NCBI GenBank assembly: GCA_937973565.1
Contig: CALJKQ010000142.1
Location: 1 to 64,000, forward strand
Reading direction: 5' to 3'
Length of the DNA: 64,000 bases
Source: an uncultured Saprospiraceae bacterium
GTDB lineage: Bacteria; Bacteroidota; Bacteroidia; Chitinophagales; Saprospiraceae
Shown: piece by piece, positions 17,501 through 25,392 of the stretch
Layout: each line of letters opens with the position of its first letter
Numbering within the stretch: position 1 is the first letter of the stretch
Position numbers and translations under genes: made by a program
The notes under the pieces: model-generated
What the model was told of the DNA's origin: nothing
Database searches by the model: none
The model's input: only the letters and a program-made list of their open reading frames with translations

Positions 17501-18688
17501 CTCAAAAAGGGGATGATCATTGATGTAATTCAAAATGGTAAACCAGTGGCCAGGCGGCGTTTCAGAGTCAGGACCATCGGCCCAAAATTCTGCCAGCACA
17601 CGGGCATAATCTCCCCTTTTAACGATTTGAGGGGTGTAGGGCTGCCCCGTTACGGGGTTGACCGGATAGCCATCTTCCTGGTGACCTCCGTTCATGTAAT
17701 CGTAAAAGTTATTATACGCTGAAATGTCTGTGGGCAACTCCGGACTATTGCCCAGGGTTTTGGGCGAAATGTCAATCATCACACCGTCGTTGGGATCCAG
17801 ATGAGACGACCATTGCAACACCATGCCAAAAGTGTTTTTATAATAGTATGAATTGACTACAGACTGTGGGTCTAGCAGGGGTGGTAGCCCGGGATCGTGA
17901 TAAACATTCCAGTTATGTCCATCGCGCTGGAACACCTGTTTTACGCTGTCAGCCAGTGCAAAAGGCACTACATTGCCCCATTCTGCACCCATAAATGGCG
18001 GTGTGTTGGTGGGTATCTGGTTGCCACTCTGGTCCACAAAAACATTGAGCGTCAGGGGCTGCCAGTAATTGGGCTGTACAAGGTTGGGGTTACCTCTGTT
18101 GTAAATGATCAAACCGGCATTTTTGGGCTGGTAATATTGATTTTGATACAAATTTTGTTCGTTGCTGCCATCCTGCAGACCGTACGCAATGATCTTGCTG
18201 GCAATGTAGTTGCCCAAGGCTGCGGCAGAACCCGAACCATAATTGATGGAGGTAAAATTGATATCATAACCCAAGCTGTCCATGAGGTGATTGTAGCGCT
18301 GAACGGCTCCATTCCCCTCCGGAGAGTTTGAAAATCGGTGCCGCAGCAGTCGGTACATCGCGTAAGATATGGCTTCTTTCCTTTGAGCTTCAATATCGGA
18401 ACCCGGCGTGAAACCTGAGAACGGAAAGTTAAAGCCCTGAATGGTATTGCCCAAAAAATAGGGCTTTGCCTCATCATCGAAAACCGCCCACGCATCGTAC
18501 ATTGCGGCCGACGTGTGAAAAAGATTTCTGGCATGGACCGTCGGTCGGGCAAAATCTTTACGAATGGATTTTATTAACTCTTCATTCCACAAGCGTGCTA
18601 CAGAATGTTGCTGTGCGTTGAGGGCCGTGACCCAAAAAAGCAGGGTCAACGCTATGGTAGTTTGTAAGCAAACAGAAGACCTTGTCAT
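14546..18688 (-). CDS. Secreted vanadium haloperoxidase/PAP2-like protein with MopE, TSP3, SdrD-B and T9SS domains
   Basis: About 1380 residues from ATG at 18688 (MTRSSVCLQTT), with a signal peptide ending ALNAQ. The catalytic part (about 40-640) ends with the PAP2/vanadium haloperoxidase motifs: TSGHSTFSR near 541 and SRIWGGIHPPADD near 605-616, which supply the His and Arg residues binding vanadate or phosphate. Then follow a MopE-type metal-binding motif (DCDDNN, EICDGLDNDCDG, about 650-675), thrombospondin type-3-like Asp repeats to about 800, three SdrD B-like modules starting near 828, 953 and 1080 (e.g. GNLVWLDEDQDGWQD), and a type IX sorting domain (LYPVPVHSSLFIEPGD to the end). It is probably a Ca-stabilised cell-surface enzyme. 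Whether it oxidises halide or hydrolyses phosphate cannot be told from sequence. Confidence 0.85.
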   Translation of the reverse strand: MTRSSVCLQTTIALTLLFWVTALNAQQHSVARLWNEELIKSIRKDFARPTVHARNLFHTSAAMYDAWAVFDDEAKPYFLGNTIQGFNFPFSGFTPGSDIEAQRKEAISYAMYRLLRHRFSNSPEGNGAVQRYNHLMDSLGYDINFTSINYGSGSAAALGNYIASKIIAYGLQDGSNEQNLYQNQYYQPKNAGLIIYNRGNPNLVQPNYWQPLTLNVFVDQSGNQIPTNTPPFMGAEWGNVVPFALADSVKQVFQRDGHNWNVYHDPGLPPLLDPQSVVNSYYYKNTFGMVLQWSSHLDPNDGVMIDISPKTLGNSPELPTDISAYNNFYDYMNGGHQEDGYPVNPVTGQPYTPQIVKRGDYARVLAEFWADGPDSETPPGHWFTILNYINDHPLFEKKYRGKGPVIEDLEWDVKSYFMLGGAMHDAAVSTWGIKGWYDGVRPVSAIRYMASKGQCTDPNLPSYHPEGLALIPGFVELIYPGDPLAGLQNENLYKIKAKAWRGPTFIGNPQTDVAGVDWVLADYWWPYQRPTFVTPPFAGYTSGHSTFSRTAAELLEKITGSPYFPGGMGEFVAKKNQYLVFEDGPSTDIVLQWAAYRDASDQSSLSRIWGGIHPPADDIPGRKNGIKIAANAFTKAERYFFDDNDQDGFLSIDDCDDNNVAVYPGATEICDGLDNDCDGIVDGETDADQDGIADNCDPDDDNDGIADNADICANTPAGNKVDASGCTDNDQDGYSPQRSSTDNLFDPDDDQSCVPNTLADNCDADHDGLTRKFELNGKDGIPGTGDETDPDNEDTDGDGLSDGEEVLVLNTDPNNDCSPFRPNAGCGATLAGLAFEDENYDGQYNEGETLLNNIEVKLYRYNKDIFPTKLEYLSTTHTDIHGEYILTYGEPGKFYVAFTPPAGWSFTKANEGADESDSDVTGVRKPGFTDLIDLTGSEASAYNVDAGFYVCQYIGDLVWYDYNKNDMADPYENGLNGIKVELYREENGPYTLFGVTETGQKPNSPSSDGYFSFCVPPGNYYIKVIMPPYGLVNARPNIGNNEKIDSDIDHSNGKGTTAVFYVGEGQNRTQFAAGYYPMGQVGNLVWLDEDQDGWQDSEEPGLTGVKVEAFNAENALIGEATTDENGIYNIDYLEKSKYYLKFTAPNGLVATGSGLAPANEDSDIDHSNGYNTTRWFSVNPGEEVYNIDAGLSSAALPLKWINIEGRAKDSYNEISWQTVSEINVDRFEVQTKMRPEEAYSTIGSIKAKNIASINDYTYRHSLSDMEADHYYRIEEVDRDGNRSFSDEIMVIRKKAGASLRASKLYPVPVHSSLFIEPGDRLTQSGQTIVVRIYDALGVVQMEGKMTGNVFEVRNLNPGYYSVVLQTEAYTETHPVVVIRP

Positions 18689-18843
18689 TTTGCTTTGTTT
18701 TGTGCAAAGTAACACATTTATTCACATAATACATTCATTATTAGTTGTTATTATTTGCAAAAAAGCTATAATATAATGAGTTTTTAAGTTTTTTAACCAC
18801 ATTTCCTTTCAACCCAAACCCGCTTTCTTACGTTTAATTGTTC

Positions 18844-18851
18844 TATTTTTG
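18844..18851 (+). promoter_or_regulatory. Candidate -7 element of mlaEF
   Basis: TATTTTTG, 62 bp before the mlaE ATG, fits the TAnnTTTG consensus. The leader would be about 58 nt. It lies in the 225-bp gap between the divergent haloperoxidase-like and mlaE genes. Confidence 0.45.
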
Positions 18852-18913
18852 CGTCGCTCCGGCTTATGTCTTAGGGACATACCGGCTTTTTATCCAATAC
18901 CAGTGATTTCACG

Positions 18914-19666
18914 ATGTCTGTAATCCGTAGTTTTTTACACCACTTTGGCAGCTATGTGCTGTGGAAGCGCCAGATGTTTTCCCGGCCGGAAAATCTGCGC
19001 ATGTATTACAATGAGACCATCAGGCAGATGTACGACATTGGTATTGGCTCGCTGCCCATCGTCTTTTTGATTTCTGTTTTCATTGGTGCCGTTACGGCGG
19101 TACAGTTTTATTACCAGATGGACGGTACGCTGATACCCCCCTATTACATTGGATACATCGTGCGCGACATGACCATCATTGAGCTGGCACCCACCATTAC
19201 CTGTCTGGTTTTGGCCGGAAAGGTGGGCTCCAACATGGCGGCAGAATTAGGGGGTATGCGACAAAAAGAGCACATCGATGCGATGGAGATTATGGGCGTC
19301 AACACTTCTTCATTTCTGGTAATGCCCAAGATTGTAGCTGCCATCATTGTCATTCCGATCCTGGTTTGTGTGGCAGCTTTGGTGAGTATTTTTGGTGCCT
19401 ACCTGGCGTCGGTACCCACAGGACTTTTTTCTACCGCCGATTATATCAAGGGCATCCGTTCGTTTTTTGTGCCTTACAATGTCTTTATGATGTTTGTTAA
19501 AGCCGTTGTTTTTGCCTACATCCTTACCGGCGTGTCCTGCTATCAGGGCTACTTTGTGAAAGGGGGTAGCATCGAACTGGGAGAAGCCAGTACCCGTGCT
19601 GTGGTATACAGCGATATTCTCATTCTTTTGGCAGATTACATCATTGCCGTTGTGCTTACCGCTTAA
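18914..19666 (+). CDS. mlaE: MlaE-type ABC transporter permease
   Basis: 250 residues, five or six membrane helices. The MlaE/YrbE signature is clear: IGSLPIVFLISVFIGAVTAVQ, then LAPTITCLVLAGKVGSNMAAELG and QKEHIDAMEIMG. The permease works with an ATPase (encoded 9 bp downstream) and an MCE-domain protein to move phospholipids between inner and outer membrane, keeping outer-membrane lipid asymmetry. No MCE (MlaD) gene is in this pair's vicinity, so it must be elsewhere. Confidence 0.92.
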   Translation: MSVIRSFLHHFGSYVLWKRQMFSRPENLRMYYNETIRQMYDIGIGSLPIVFLISVFIGAVTAVQFYYQMDGTLIPPYYIGYIVRDMTIIELAPTITCLVLAGKVGSNMAAELGGMRQKEHIDAMEIMGVNTSSFLVMPKIVAAIIVIPILVCVAALVSIFGAYLASVPTGLFSTADYIKGIRSFFVPYNVFMMFVKAVVFAYILTGVSCYQGYFVKGGSIELGEASTRAVVYSDILILLADYIIAVVLTA

Positions 19667-19675
19667 ACCAGAGTC

Positions 19676-20440
19676 ATGATCAGGTGTGAAAACATAAGAA
19701 AAACATTTGGCGAGCAGGAAGTGCTCAAAGGCATCACTTTTACTTTTGAAAAGGGAAAAACCAACCTTATTATTGGAAAATCCGGGGCGGGTAAGACCGT
19801 CTTACTCAAAATCCTGGTAGGGTTGATGAAGCCCACGGAAGGCAAGGTTTGGTACGACAACATCGACTTTTTCAACCTCAATAAAGCCCAGCTCCGGGAG
19901 TTGCGCATGAAGGTGGGCATGCTCTTTCAGGGCAATGCCTTGTTTGATTCCATGACCATTGAACAAAACATCCGTTTCCCGATGGACATGTTTACCCACA
20001 TGACGCTCAAGGAAAAAACAGACCGCGTCAACCTCTGCCTCGAAAGGGTTAGCCTGAGCGGAGTCAATAAAAAGTACCCTTCCGAAATCAGTGGGGGTAT
20101 GCAAAAAAGGGTGGGCATCGCCCGGGCTATTGTGCTCAATCCGCTGTACCTGTTTTGCGACGAGCCCAACTCAGGCCTTGATCCTCAGACTTCTATTACC
20201 ATTGATGAGCTGATCGCCGATATTACCAAAGACAACAACATCACCACCATTATCAATACCCACGACATGAACTCGGTGATGGAAATTGGAGAAAACATCT
20301 GCCTCATCGACAAAGGCTACTTGTCGTGGAGTGGCAGCAAAGACCAGGTTTTGTCGAGCGAAGACGAACACCTGCACGATTTTATCTTTGCATCTCCCTT
20401 CCTGCAAAAACTGATCGACGGCTATAACGGTGCACACTAA
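19676..20440 (+). CDS. mlaF: MlaF-type ABC transporter ATP-binding protein
   Basis: 254 residues with Walker A GKSGAGKT near 38, Q-loop MLFQGNALFDSM, ABC signature SGGMQKRVGIARAI, Walker B YLFCDEPNSGLDP and switch His in NTHDMNSV. The GNALFDSMTI context and the match with the MlaE permease immediately upstream identify it as the MlaF partner. It powers phospholipid traffic at the inner membrane. No terminator is seen after it. Confidence 0.92.
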   Translation: MIRCENIRKTFGEQEVLKGITFTFEKGKTNLIIGKSGAGKTVLLKILVGLMKPTEGKVWYDNIDFFNLNKAQLRELRMKVGMLFQGNALFDSMTIEQNIRFPMDMFTHMTLKEKTDRVNLCLERVSLSGVNKKYPSEISGGMQKRVGIARAIVLNPLYLFCDEPNSGLDPQTSITIDELIADITKDNNITTIINTHDMNSVMEIGENICLIDKGYLSWSGSKDQVLSSEDEHLHDFIFASPFLQKLIDGYNGAH

Positions 20441-20749
20441 TTCGCACTGAATCTGCATTTTCGTTGGAAATTATTATTTGGCAGTTGGCTTAAAAATCGC
20501 TGTTTTGTAAAATTATGTTTTGACCTCATTCGTTGATCGACGAATAAAATATTGTAGTAGGGTTTTGTTCTGGCACTCCGTTATTAACACCCGTAAGGGC
20601 ATTTGTTTATATTTAAGCACTTGATTTTTGTTTCTTTACATATTAAAATAAATAAAAATTAAGCTTAAAAATATATGAAATTTTTGCGGATTTATTTGTT
20701 GCTCTGAATTTTTGTTGTAATTTTGTTTTAACTCATTAATAACCAAAGC
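20441..20749. other. Intergenic region upstream of the T9SS surface protein
   Basis: The 309-bp AT-rich gap contains an 18-bp palindrome at 20528-20545 (ATTCGT-T-GATC-G-ACGAAT) and a canonical promoter at 20695-20725. The palindrome is 150 bp before the promoter and could be an operator or a weak terminator for mlaF. Nothing else is supported. Confidence 0.5.
20695..20725 (+). promoter_or_regulatory. Promoter of the T9SS surface protein gene
   Basis: TTTG (20695-20698), a 19-bp spacer and TAATTTTG (20718-20725) match the Bacteroidota vegetative promoter exactly. The start site would be near 20731 and the leader about 19 nt. Confidence 0.7.
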
Positions 20750-23194
20750 ATGCACAAACCCTACCTGTTCACCAGGCTGTTGAGTCTTGTCTTGCCGTGT
20801 CTATTTATTCTGACCGGCAGCATGTCGGTTTATGCACAACGCACTTCCGAAAAATACGCCACCATCATTACAGGCCAGCAAACGCAGGTCGATCAGATCG
20901 TTGATCCCAATTTACTGGGCGAACCTTCTGTGATTTCACAAGTAGGTTCAGACTTTTCCATCTACATCAATCCTGCTACCGACGAGGTTTCCATTGCAGC
21001 CGGCAGCACCGCCAGTGGCTACCGTTCCTTTACCATCGAATACATCATCGCCAACCCGATACCCAAATCCAACTACCGCATCTACCACCTCACTTTTGTG
21101 GCTTCAACCGTAAAAGTAAACGATGATCTGGTCAACTGGGACGGCACAGGCACCCTTACCATCAACCCGCTGCTCAACGATGAGTTTACCGGACCGGTAA
21201 CCGTGAGCATCAACCAGGCCAGCGGCTCAGCACAGGTGGTCAACAACCAGATCGTATATTCCAACGCTTCCTTTGCCGGAAAAGACTACGTGCAATACAC
21301 GCTTACCGACAGCATCGGTACCGCCGATCAGGGCATCATCAAAATTGAAGAAGAGCAGGCGGCTCCTACCGAAGATCAAAACTATCACTTTGTAGTCAAC
21401 TACCAGGAAACCAAAAACATCACGGTTCCTGCCGGCTTTACCCTCGATCAGTTTCCATTCAACGGTGAAGTGACTACGCTGGATGCAACCCACTTCCTTT
21501 ACACGCCCGAAGAATATTTTATTGGTCAGGATAGCTTTACTTTCACCAATACAGACGGTACCATCCTCGATTACCATGCCCGCATCATCGATGCAGAAAG
21601 GGATCCCGGTTTTGTACGTAACGATGTGATTTACACCGGCAAAAACACCCCTATTACCTTCGATGTTTTTGCCAACGATCTGGTGAAAACCTTCCCTATT
21701 GTAGAGTTTTCTCCACAACTGGTTCACGATACCCTTGGCATCTTTACCTATACACCTCCCACCAACTTCAGTGGCAACAAGGTATTTACCTACAAGGTAG
21801 ATTCAGGTGTAAGCATTGAAACCGGAAAGATAACCCTCGCTGTAGGCAACTTCAATCCACAATCGGATTTGATCTACAGCTATGATATACCCGGCAATCA
21901 ATCTTTTGTGATGGAATACGATGTGCCGATCACCGGTTATTCCTTTACCATCGACCCTGCCAAAAAACCCAAACACGGTGTGGCTTATGCCTACCAGGAC
22001 TCTACTTCGGGCCTCAGCTGCGGCACTGCCTATGGCAAAGCGCTGATCGCCTATACACCGGATCCCGGCTTTACCGGCAAAGACACCATGGAGGTTAAAT
22101 ATTGTGTGACCAATACCGCTGTTTGCGTTACCTACAAACTCAACTTCAACGTACAGACCCCTACATCCACTGCTTGTCCTTGTATCGACGACTGTGTGTG
22201 GAGTGGTGACCTCAACGGCGACGGCAGGGTTTCTGCACACGATCTGCTTACCCTGGGCCGATTCCTGGGTTATGAAGGTCCGGCCAGAGACTCATCTACC
22301 CAGGCCTGGGGCGCCAACGAAGCTGAAGACTGGGGCGTACAACTGCCCAATGGCAAAGACCTCAAACACGCCGACTCCAATGGCGATGGCCGACTTACTG
22401 CTGAAGATATGCAGGGCATCCTTGATAATTTCAACAAGGTGAGCAGCCTGGTACCTACTGAAAACCTGGGATATAAAGAATTCCCGCTGTCTCTCACTTC
22501 CAACTACAGCGAAGTTGAGCCGGGAGATACCCTTATCATTTACTTTACCCTGGGCACAGCGGCCTTCCCGGCCAACGACATCCACGGTCTTTCTTTTTCT
22601 CTCAACATAGATGGTGACTTCGTAGACAGCTCCAGCCTCCGCGTGAAGTTTTACGACAACAGCTGGATGGCAGACCACTCACCCACCCTGCAATTGCACA
22701 AACAGGTTTCCGATGGCAATGTACGCCTCGCTTTCACCCGCTCAAGTGGTAAAGGGGCCAGCGGCAATGGCATCATTGGTCAGGCGACCTGGATTGTGGG
22801 AGAAGAAGAGGTAGATGGATTTAAATCTGAAAATGCTTTTATAAATAGAAATATTAGCGTTGAAAATATTCGTTTTGAATACGCAGATAAAAATATAGTT
22901 AAACTAAAGGATGCAATACTATCTATAAAACAAGTCCTAACCTCAAGAAAAAATGACTCTATCTCAAATAATGATTGTTATCTGTATCCTAATCCTGTAA
23001 ACAATATTCTTTCAATTATTTCTAAAGAAAAGATCATTGCTTCCAAAGTATGGTCCTCAACAGGCAGCCTCTTGTTCTCCACATCGGATCTATTAACCAA
23101 AGAGATAAATACATCTTCTTTTCCTCAAGGAGTGTATTTCATTTCTTTAGTAACTGAAACCGGACAAAAAACACTTTCCTTTATTAAGCTGTAA
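20750..23194 (+). CDS. Secreted T9SS-sorted protein with Ig/cadherin-like repeats and dockerin-like EF hands
   Basis: 814 residues. A signal peptide (LLSLVLPCLFILTGSMSVYAQ) precedes repeated beta-rich modules with VNDDLVNWDGTGTLTINPL, NDEFTGPVTVS and FANDLVKTF, which resemble bacterial cadherin/Ig-like tandem domains. Near 486-512 and 540-562 are two EF-hand loops (GDLNGDGRVSAHDLLTLG and DSNGDGRLTAEDM) in dockerin-like arrangement. The C-terminus is a type IX sorting domain (LYPNPVNNILSI, GVYFISLVTETG). It is probably exported to the cell surface, for adhesion or structure. The last about 130 codons are strikingly AT-rich compared with the rest. The 3' end overlaps the convergent downstream gene by 11 bp. 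Confidence 0.8.
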   Translation: MHKPYLFTRLLSLVLPCLFILTGSMSVYAQRTSEKYATIITGQQTQVDQIVDPNLLGEPSVISQVGSDFSIYINPATDEVSIAAGSTASGYRSFTIEYIIANPIPKSNYRIYHLTFVASTVKVNDDLVNWDGTGTLTINPLLNDEFTGPVTVSINQASGSAQVVNNQIVYSNASFAGKDYVQYTLTDSIGTADQGIIKIEEEQAAPTEDQNYHFVVNYQETKNITVPAGFTLDQFPFNGEVTTLDATHFLYTPEEYFIGQDSFTFTNTDGTILDYHARIIDAERDPGFVRNDVIYTGKNTPITFDVFANDLVKTFPIVEFSPQLVHDTLGIFTYTPPTNFSGNKVFTYKVDSGVSIETGKITLAVGNFNPQSDLIYSYDIPGNQSFVMEYDVPITGYSFTIDPAKKPKHGVAYAYQDSTSGLSCGTAYGKALIAYTPDPGFTGKDTMEVKYCVTNTAVCVTYKLNFNVQTPTSTACPCIDDCVWSGDLNGDGRVSAHDLLTLGRFLGYEGPARDSSTQAWGANEAEDWGVQLPNGKDLKHADSNGDGRLTAEDMQGILDNFNKVSSLVPTENLGYKEFPLSLTSNYSEVEPGDTLIIYFTLGTAAFPANDIHGLSFSLNIDGDFVDSSSLRVKFYDNSWMADHSPTLQLHKQVSDGNVRLAFTRSSGKGASGNGIIGQATWIVGEEEVDGFKSENAFINRNISVENIRFEYADKNIVKLKDAILSIKQVLTSRKNDSISNNDCYLYPNPVNNILSIISKEKIIASKVWSSTGSLLFSTSDLLTKEINTSSFPQGVYFISLVTETGQKTLSFIKL

Positions 23195-24632
23195 GTTTTT
23201 CCTCTATCTTTTCTAATAGCCAGGGTTTATTGACTACTGCCTCTGCTTGAAGAATTTCTTCTCTCAGTTTAAGTAATTTGGATTTATCTCCTTTATTTAG
23301 TTTACAAAGACTTCGTGTATATCTTATCAATTTATAATATTGCTCCTTCCTTTGTTTGGTCAGCGTTTTTTCTCGATCTAAATACAATTTAAAGCTTGAA
23401 AAAAGAGATTCTATACTTTCCCACTCTTTAAGTTCATAATAGGACGCCATTAATAAATTCCTTGATAGAAGTGCCTGAAAGACTTCCTTATAGTCTGTAA
23501 ATGATAAAAGTTGTATTACCTTTTTGTAATTCTTTTTGTTCATTTCAACCCTAGCTAAACTAAAGTTTATGTTGCTTTCTCTGACAGAAGGATCAAGAAA
23601 AATCGAATAATCAGCTATAAACTCCTCTGCCCATATGTATTCTCCAAGTTTAACAGCAAGTGCTACAATATTCCTAAACGTTGTAGGAGAAATGTGTTCA
23701 TCCCTAATGATGATGTCGTTTTTTAACCCTAGTTTATACCACTCAAAAGATTCTCTTTCAAACTCCGGCAAACCCTTGTTTCCAAGACTTACACAATAAC
23801 CTATCACCAGGTCCAGCAAATCCTTCGATTCTTTTTTGTCAAAGTGATGTAGATTGGCAATCAGCAGGTCTTTGAGTTTGTAATAATCTTCGGTATTGCC
23901 TTCCTGGCTTTTGATGACCGAAATCAGGTAATAAATGGCAATGGGCGGGTAATCCTTAAAAAAGGGTGATTGTGCCAGCTTGAGGATGACATCGATGCCG
24001 ATGATTTTTTTATTGAGTTTGAAGGTCTGGTTCCACGATAACAGGGTACAGTAGGATCGCAGTTTTTCGGCGATAAAAAACACGTCGAGGTTGTACGACA
24101 TCTCTTCCACGTTGAGTACCTTGTCCATCTCCACTTTTCGGCCAATGGTGTTGTCGTGGAAGTTGATGTCCATGATGGCCCGCTCAATGTTGTACATGTT
24201 GAGGTAGTGTTCGGCGTTTTTGTTTTGGTGCAGTTTTTTGTTGAATTCAATGTGGTGGATCAGCGAGCCGTACAGTTCCGACAGGTTGCGGTTGATGTAG
24301 GCTTTCATGAGAAGTCGCAGTTTTTCGGAGCCGTCGCCCTCCATTTCTTTTTGCATGATGAACTCCTCAAACAAGGCAAAGAGATCGGAAGAAAGTTTGC
24401 GAAATTTCACATCGTTGTAGGGCGTATCGGCTCCGTAAATGCGGGCCCACACCTCGCGGCTGTCTACACTTCCCGGATCCTTATCAGCACGGATGGCCTC
24501 GTTGAGCATGTCAAAGAAGACAACAAAAGCTTCGTTTTGGTTGAAGTACGGCGATAGCAAAAACCGGCGAAAGCTGTTGAGCTCATAAATGCTGAGCCGG
24601 GTAAGGGCCCTGGTGATTTTTCGATCTTTCAT
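23184..24632 (-). CDS. Hypothetical alpha-helical protein (TPR-like), unknown function
   Basis: 482 residues with no signal peptide or membrane helix. The sequence is almost entirely helical, with repeated Leu/Tyr-rich helices (FRRFLLSPYFNQNEAFV, KLRLLMKAYINRNLSELY, ALLSRNLLMASYYELKEW) suggestive of TPR-like or other alpha-solenoid repeats. I do not recognise the family; similar long helical proteins occur in Saprospiraceae-type genomes. The N-terminal half (24632 to about 23850) has ordinary composition, but the C-terminal half is AT-rich, continuous with the end of the convergent T9SS gene. A strong terminator of the upstream lipoprotein gene lies 12 bp before its start codon, so its own promoter is unclear. 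Confidence 0.65.
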   Translation of the reverse strand: MKDRKITRALTRLSIYELNSFRRFLLSPYFNQNEAFVVFFDMLNEAIRADKDPGSVDSREVWARIYGADTPYNDVKFRKLSSDLFALFEEFIMQKEMEGDGSEKLRLLMKAYINRNLSELYGSLIHHIEFNKKLHQNKNAEHYLNMYNIERAIMDINFHDNTIGRKVEMDKVLNVEEMSYNLDVFFIAEKLRSYCTLLSWNQTFKLNKKIIGIDVILKLAQSPFFKDYPPIAIYYLISVIKSQEGNTEDYYKLKDLLIANLHHFDKKESKDLLDLVIGYCVSLGNKGLPEFERESFEWYKLGLKNDIIIRDEHISPTTFRNIVALAVKLGEYIWAEEFIADYSIFLDPSVRESNINFSLARVEMNKKNYKKVIQLLSFTDYKEVFQALLSRNLLMASYYELKEWESIESLFSSFKLYLDREKTLTKQRKEQYYKLIRYTRSLCKLNKGDKSKLLKLREEILQAEAVVNKPWLLEKIEEKLTA

Positions 24633-24644
24633 GCCATGAAATTA

Positions 24645-24683
24645 CAAAAAACCGGAAAGAAGATCAATACCTCTTCTTTCCGG
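24645..24683 (-). terminator. Intrinsic terminator of the lipoprotein gene
   Basis: CCGGAAAGAAGA (24652-24663) and TCTTCTTTCCGG (24672-24683) form a perfect 12-bp stem with an 8-nt loop. On the minus strand it is followed by a T6 run (24651-24646). It is 21 bp after the stop of the gene at 24705. Confidence 0.85.
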
Positions 24684-24704
24684 GGGCAAAAAAGAACTTT
24701 AATT

Positions 24705-25145
24705 TTACTCTGCTATCACCCTTACGGCTGTGGCGTTGAAACTAATGTTGCCCGGGTTGAGGGTAGCATTAAAGCCGGAAGCCGCATCCTGGGCATTCAG
24801 CGAGGTCTTGCCGGTATATACCACCTGGTTGGTGCCCGGATTTTTGATGACCTTCATATTGGAGCCATTGGCCTGCAATTCACTAACACCAGTAAGTGTC
24901 TGCTCACCCAACGTGCCGGGATTTAAAATGACCCTAAATCCATCCGCATCTTCTTCACCTACAATCTCTCCGGCCGTGTAGGAGGCCGCACTTCGGTTGG
25001 CAAAAGTCACTTGCACAGCAAGAGCGTCGGTACGTGTTTGGGCATCAGTGCCGGTGATGCTGGGAGAGAGGGTGTCGGTTTCGGGTGCACAACTGGTAAA
25101 CAGGGCAACGATCAGCATGGCGAAAAAAAACAATACATTTTTCAT
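24705..25145 (-). CDS. Small hypothetical lipoprotein
   Basis: 146 residues. A signal peptide with lipobox (FFFAMLIVALFTSC) is followed by an acidic start and a beta-rich mature part with regularly repeated Gly/Asn/Thr and phrases such as FRVILNPGTLGEQTLTGV and FNATLNPGNISFNATAVRV. The similarity of these two segments suggests an internal beta-repeat. Function unknown; it is probably a periplasmic or surface lipoprotein. It has its own terminator. Upstream in the 247-bp gap lies the palindrome at 25274-25287. Confidence 0.65.
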   Translation of the reverse strand: MKNVLFFFAMLIVALFTSCAPETDTLSPSITGTDAQTRTDALAVQVTFANRSAASYTAGEIVGEEDADGFRVILNPGTLGEQTLTGVSELQANGSNMKVIKNPGTNQVVYTGKTSLNAQDAASGFNATLNPGNISFNATAVRVIAE

Positions 25146-25273
25146 GTTATAAAAATTATGAGGTTAAGAAAAAAGACCTGATCAAATCTTATAAACACAC
25201 AACGCAGCACTTGCCTGCTTTCATTCCCATTGTTGTGTAAAATCGGGGTTTTTCCGGCTTAAATCAAGGCATT

Positions 25274-25287
25274 CCCTTACGTAAGGG
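25274..25287. promoter_or_regulatory. Perfect 14-bp palindrome, possible operator
   Basis: CCCTTACGTAAGGG is its own reverse complement. It lies in the 247-bp gap between the divergent lipoprotein gene (start 25145) and the small membrane protein gene (start 25393). A repressor site is possible but unproven. Confidence 0.35.
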
Positions 25288-25392
25288 TCTTGTGGCTATA
25301 GGGGTTTTCATATACGCGATTGTTTTTACGCCTAGCCTGTCTTTTTGAGCTTGGGTGTTCTGTGTCTTTTTTTTATCTTGCAATAAAAACGG

